NCBI GenBank assembly: GCA_027080545.1
Contig: JALWRV010000173.1
Coordinates: 1 to 6,912 of the forward strand
Source of the DNA: Parvularculaceae bacterium
Lineage (GTDB): Bacteria > Pseudomonadota > Alphaproteobacteria > Caulobacterales > Parvularculaceae
Reading direction: 5' to 3'
DNA: 6,912 nucleotides
The position numbers were made by a program, and so were the translations under genes. Under the pieces are notes generated by a model. That model was not told where the DNA came from, did no database searches, and was given only the letters and a program-made list of their open reading frames with translations. Each line of letters begins with the position of its first letter. Positions within the stretch are counted from its first letter, which is position 1. Of the stretch, positions 4,587 through 6,912 are shown piece after piece.

Positions 4587-6912
4587 TTAAAAGTTCAGTC
4601 GCAAGCTCGCCCCATAGGTTTGTGGGTCACCCAGAACGCAGCGCTGAGGTACGGTATTGTTTGTCACATCCACCCCGCCGAAACTTGCCCCCAAAGGCTG
4701 GTCAAACTTTACTTGGCAATAGCCCTCATCCGTGAGGTTTTTGCCATAGGCGGTTAACTGCCACTGATCATTGGCACTGGAGATGCCGATGCGCAAATTA
4801 TAGAGCGTATAGGCATCTTGAATGGATTGCGGGTTGAGATTGGTATTGCCGCCGACATTTTGCTCGCCCACATATTGTGCTTCGCCGCGCACGAAGAATG
4901 GCATACCGCTGGAACCGAATTGATTATGATAATCGGCAACGATGGAGCCTTGCCATTCAGGTGAAAAATGCGGGCGACGCCCGGAAAGATTTTGCGGCGT
5001 CGTCGAACCGGGTAGGGGCGAGGCCACATCGAAACTGTCAAACTCTGCATCGAGATAGGAAACCCCGCTAATCACCGAGAAACTGTCGGTAGGAGTCCAG
5101 TTTATATCTGCCTCCACGCCCCGCTGGGTGCGTTTACCGGCATTGCGAGTGATAAAGCTGATGCCATCAAAGGAGCGATCTTGAAAATCCTCCAAGATGG
5201 TGTGAAAATAGGTCACATTGGCGGTGAGGCTTTTGTTGAATAGCTTGCTCTTGACCCCAAACTCGTAATTGGTCGAGGTTTCGGCGGTAAAAGTGCGATT
5301 GGCGCGACCCAGCGCAACCCCGGCCCCTTGAGAGTTAAACCCGCCCCCCTTGAACCCCGTGGAGACAGTGCCAAAGAACATTACATCATCGGTCGGAAAG
5401 TAAGAGGCATTTACCAACCAGGTGAAATCGGAATCATCCGACACCAGATCCGGCACATTTTCTGCGGCTCGAAACAGGCTACCGATGATCGGGTTTGGTG
5501 TGGTCAGCAGGAAAGACCCTTTTTTCTCATCATTGGTAAAGCGTCCCCCGACGGTTACGGACCATTGAGGGTTAATCTCATAGGTACCTTGAGCGAACAC
5601 CGCCGAGCTTTGTAGTGACTGATCAAAATCAGAATCCACAGCCGGTGTTTGTGGTAGGGCTGCACATTGTCCGGCCACGGTGGCACCGGCCAAAGCGAAC
5701 ACAACCGGAATACAGGCCTGCGCCCCGGCATTGAAATCTTCCGAGATTTTGTAATCCTCATCATAAAAGAATAGGCCGGCGACATATTTGAACGGCCCAT
5801 CATCGGGTGAGATTAGCTGAATTTCTTGTGAAAACGTATCGGTGTAATAGTCTGATACCCGGGGCAAGACATCGCCGGTTAGTCGTAGGGCGCTCTCGAA
5901 ATAATGAGCTTCCCAAGAACGGAAAGAGGTGATGGAGCGCAGCGTATAATCGCCAATCTCGAAAGAACTATCGAAGGCCAAACCGCTTTGTTGATCGGAT
6001 AAATCATCCTGATGGTCCTGGTTGATCACGTGATCAAAGCCATCGGCGGTGGTAGGGGCAGAACCAAATAGAGCGGTCATGGTGGCATCAAAAACCGGGC
6101 TGGCCGTGGTTGGGTCAAGCTCTACAATCATACCGCCGGAGTTTAACTCGGAATAGTCAGCGATGATTTTTGTGGTCGCTACATCACTCCAATTAATTTT
6201 CAGCTTGCCCCGAACATTCAAATCATCGCGCGCGCCAATATTAGAGCTGGTCAAAAGATTATACCCATAGCCTTCGCGCTCATTATATTTAACGGCCAGT
6301 CGACCGGAAACATTATCGGAAAAAGGCATGGATACGGCCCCTTGCACCGCATAGGCATCATAATCGCCGGCTGAAACCTGCACATGGCCTTCAAAACTGT
6401 CGGAGGGGTCCCGGGTGGTCAGATTCAAGGCCCCGGCGGCGGTGTTACGCCCGAACAAGGTGCCCTGTGGTCCGCGCAAAACTTCCGCAGACTGAAGATC
6501 AATCAGATTGCCGATAACTGAACCGGGGCGCGGATAGTAAATGCCATCAATGAAAACCCCCACAGCCGGCTCAATGCCCGCATTGCCCGTGGAGCCGATG
6601 CCGCGAATAATAATCCGGGTGTTGGTCGCTTGAGAAGATTGGGCAAAGGTAAAGTTTGGTGCATAGAGCGACAAGTCTTGCAGGCCGGTGACGCCGGATT
6701 TGTCGAGAAAATCGCCCGAATAGGCGGAGATAGAAATCGGTACTTCTTGGATATCTTCCGCTCGCTTGGTAGCGGTAACGATGATAACATCCTCTTGGGC
6801 AACAGCCTTACCCATGATCAAAGGGCTTACCATCAGACCAGTGCTGATCAGGGCAGAGACACCAAGAACAGAAGCAGCCCCGAGCAATTGTCTGGTGAGG
6901 CGAGTGCGCGCC
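4587..6912 (-). CDS. TonB-dependent outer-membrane receptor (TBDR2), 5' end outside the window
   Basis: At least 774 residues are visible. A TTG codon at 6887 could be read as a start, but the frame stays open to the right edge and the eight codons before it encode ARTRLTRQ, a basic stretch that fits the n-region of the same signal peptide, so the true start is probably beyond 6912. Numbering from the TTG: signal peptide to AVA (28-30), cut before Gln31; TonB box VIIVTATKR (34-42); plug about 46-160 with AVGVFIDGIYYPR (108-120) and AEVLRGPQGTLFGRN (134-148); barrel ending in LTAYGKNLTDEGY and a final Phe. Four cysteines form two close pairs, 392/408 and 724/750, each in a likely outer loop, so disulfides are probable. 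It is homologous to TBDR1 in plug and barrel motifs but differs in loops. It converges on tetR and appears to be a separate unit. Ligand unknown. Confidence 0.94.
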   Translation of the reverse strand, partial: ARTRLTRQLLGAASVLGVSALISTGLMVSPLIMGKAVAQEDVIIVTATKRAEDIQEVPISISAYSGDFLDKSGVTGLQDLSLYAPNFTFAQSSQATNTRIIIRGIGSTGNAGIEPAVGVFIDGIYYPRPGSVIGNLIDLQSAEVLRGPQGTLFGRNTAAGALNLTTRDPSDSFEGHVQVSAGDYDAYAVQGAVSMPFSDNVSGRLAVKYNEREGYGYNLLTSSNIGARDDLNVRGKLKINWSDVATTKIIADYSELNSGGMIVELDPTTASPVFDATMTALFGSAPTTADGFDHVINQDHQDDLSDQQSGLAFDSSFEIGDYTLRSITSFRSWEAHYFESALRLTGDVLPRVSDYYTDTFSQEIQLISPDDGPFKYVAGLFFYDEDYKISEDFNAGAQACIPVVFALAGATVAGQCAALPQTPAVDSDFDQSLQSSAVFAQGTYEINPQWSVTVGGRFTNDEKKGSFLLTTPNPIIGSLFRAAENVPDLVSDDSDFTWLVNASYFPTDDVMFFGTVSTGFKGGGFNSQGAGVALGRANRTFTAETSTNYEFGVKSKLFNKSLTANVTYFHTILEDFQDRSFDGISFITRNAGKRTQRGVEADINWTPTDSFSVISGVSYLDAEFDSFDVASPLPGSTTPQNLSGRRPHFSPEWQGSIVADYHNQFGSSGMPFFVRGEAQYVGEQNVGGNTNLNPQSIQDAYTLYNLRIGISSANDQWQLTAYGKNLTDEGYCQVKFDQPLGASFGGVDVTNNTVPQRCVLGDPQTYGASLRLNF

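Noticed and set aside
5328..5615. Open frame of 95 codons on the plus strand
   Set aside because: It is antisense to the barrel of TBDR2 and shows no domain features.

Overview
The window reads as a fragment of an alphaproteobacterial chromosome of roughly balanced base composition. Evidence: two large TonB-dependent receptors (TBDRs) of the type multiplied in sphingomonad-, Caulobacter-, Hyphomonas- and Kordiimonas-like bacteria, with Ala-rich signal peptides ending AFA|Q or AVA|Q, plug motifs of the IDG(V/I)Y and EVLRGPQG(M/T)LFG type, and a C-terminal Phe. The species cannot be named from this alone. There is no rRNA, tRNA, CRISPR or transposon.

Layout. A minus-strand unit fills 1-3731. 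In transcription order it holds TBDR1 (3731 to 1398), an 80-base gap rich in RNA structure, an alpha/beta hydrolase closely resembling the N-acyl-homoserine lactonase AidH (1317 to 457), and a DUF2817/M14-type zinc carboxypeptidase-like gene that starts inside the hydrolase gene and runs off the left edge. Divergent from TBDR1 is a TetR-family regulator (3865-4476, plus strand, TTG start). The 133-base divergent gap carries a 36-base near-perfect palindrome that contains a plausible sigma70-type promoter on each strand. Past TetR a two-way terminator hairpin separates it from the convergent TBDR2, whose 3' end is at 4587 and whose 5' end lies beyond the right edge.

How the genes may work together (inference). 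TetR probably represses itself and the receptor-hydrolase-peptidase unit through the shared palindrome, and an imported or processed compound would release it. The receptor would move a substrate across the outer membrane. The AidH-like hydrolase would open an ester or lactone, and the M14-type enzyme would cut an amide or peptide bond. Whether the substrate is an acyl-homoserine lactone, a lactone natural product, a siderophore or an ester-containing peptide cannot be told from sequence.
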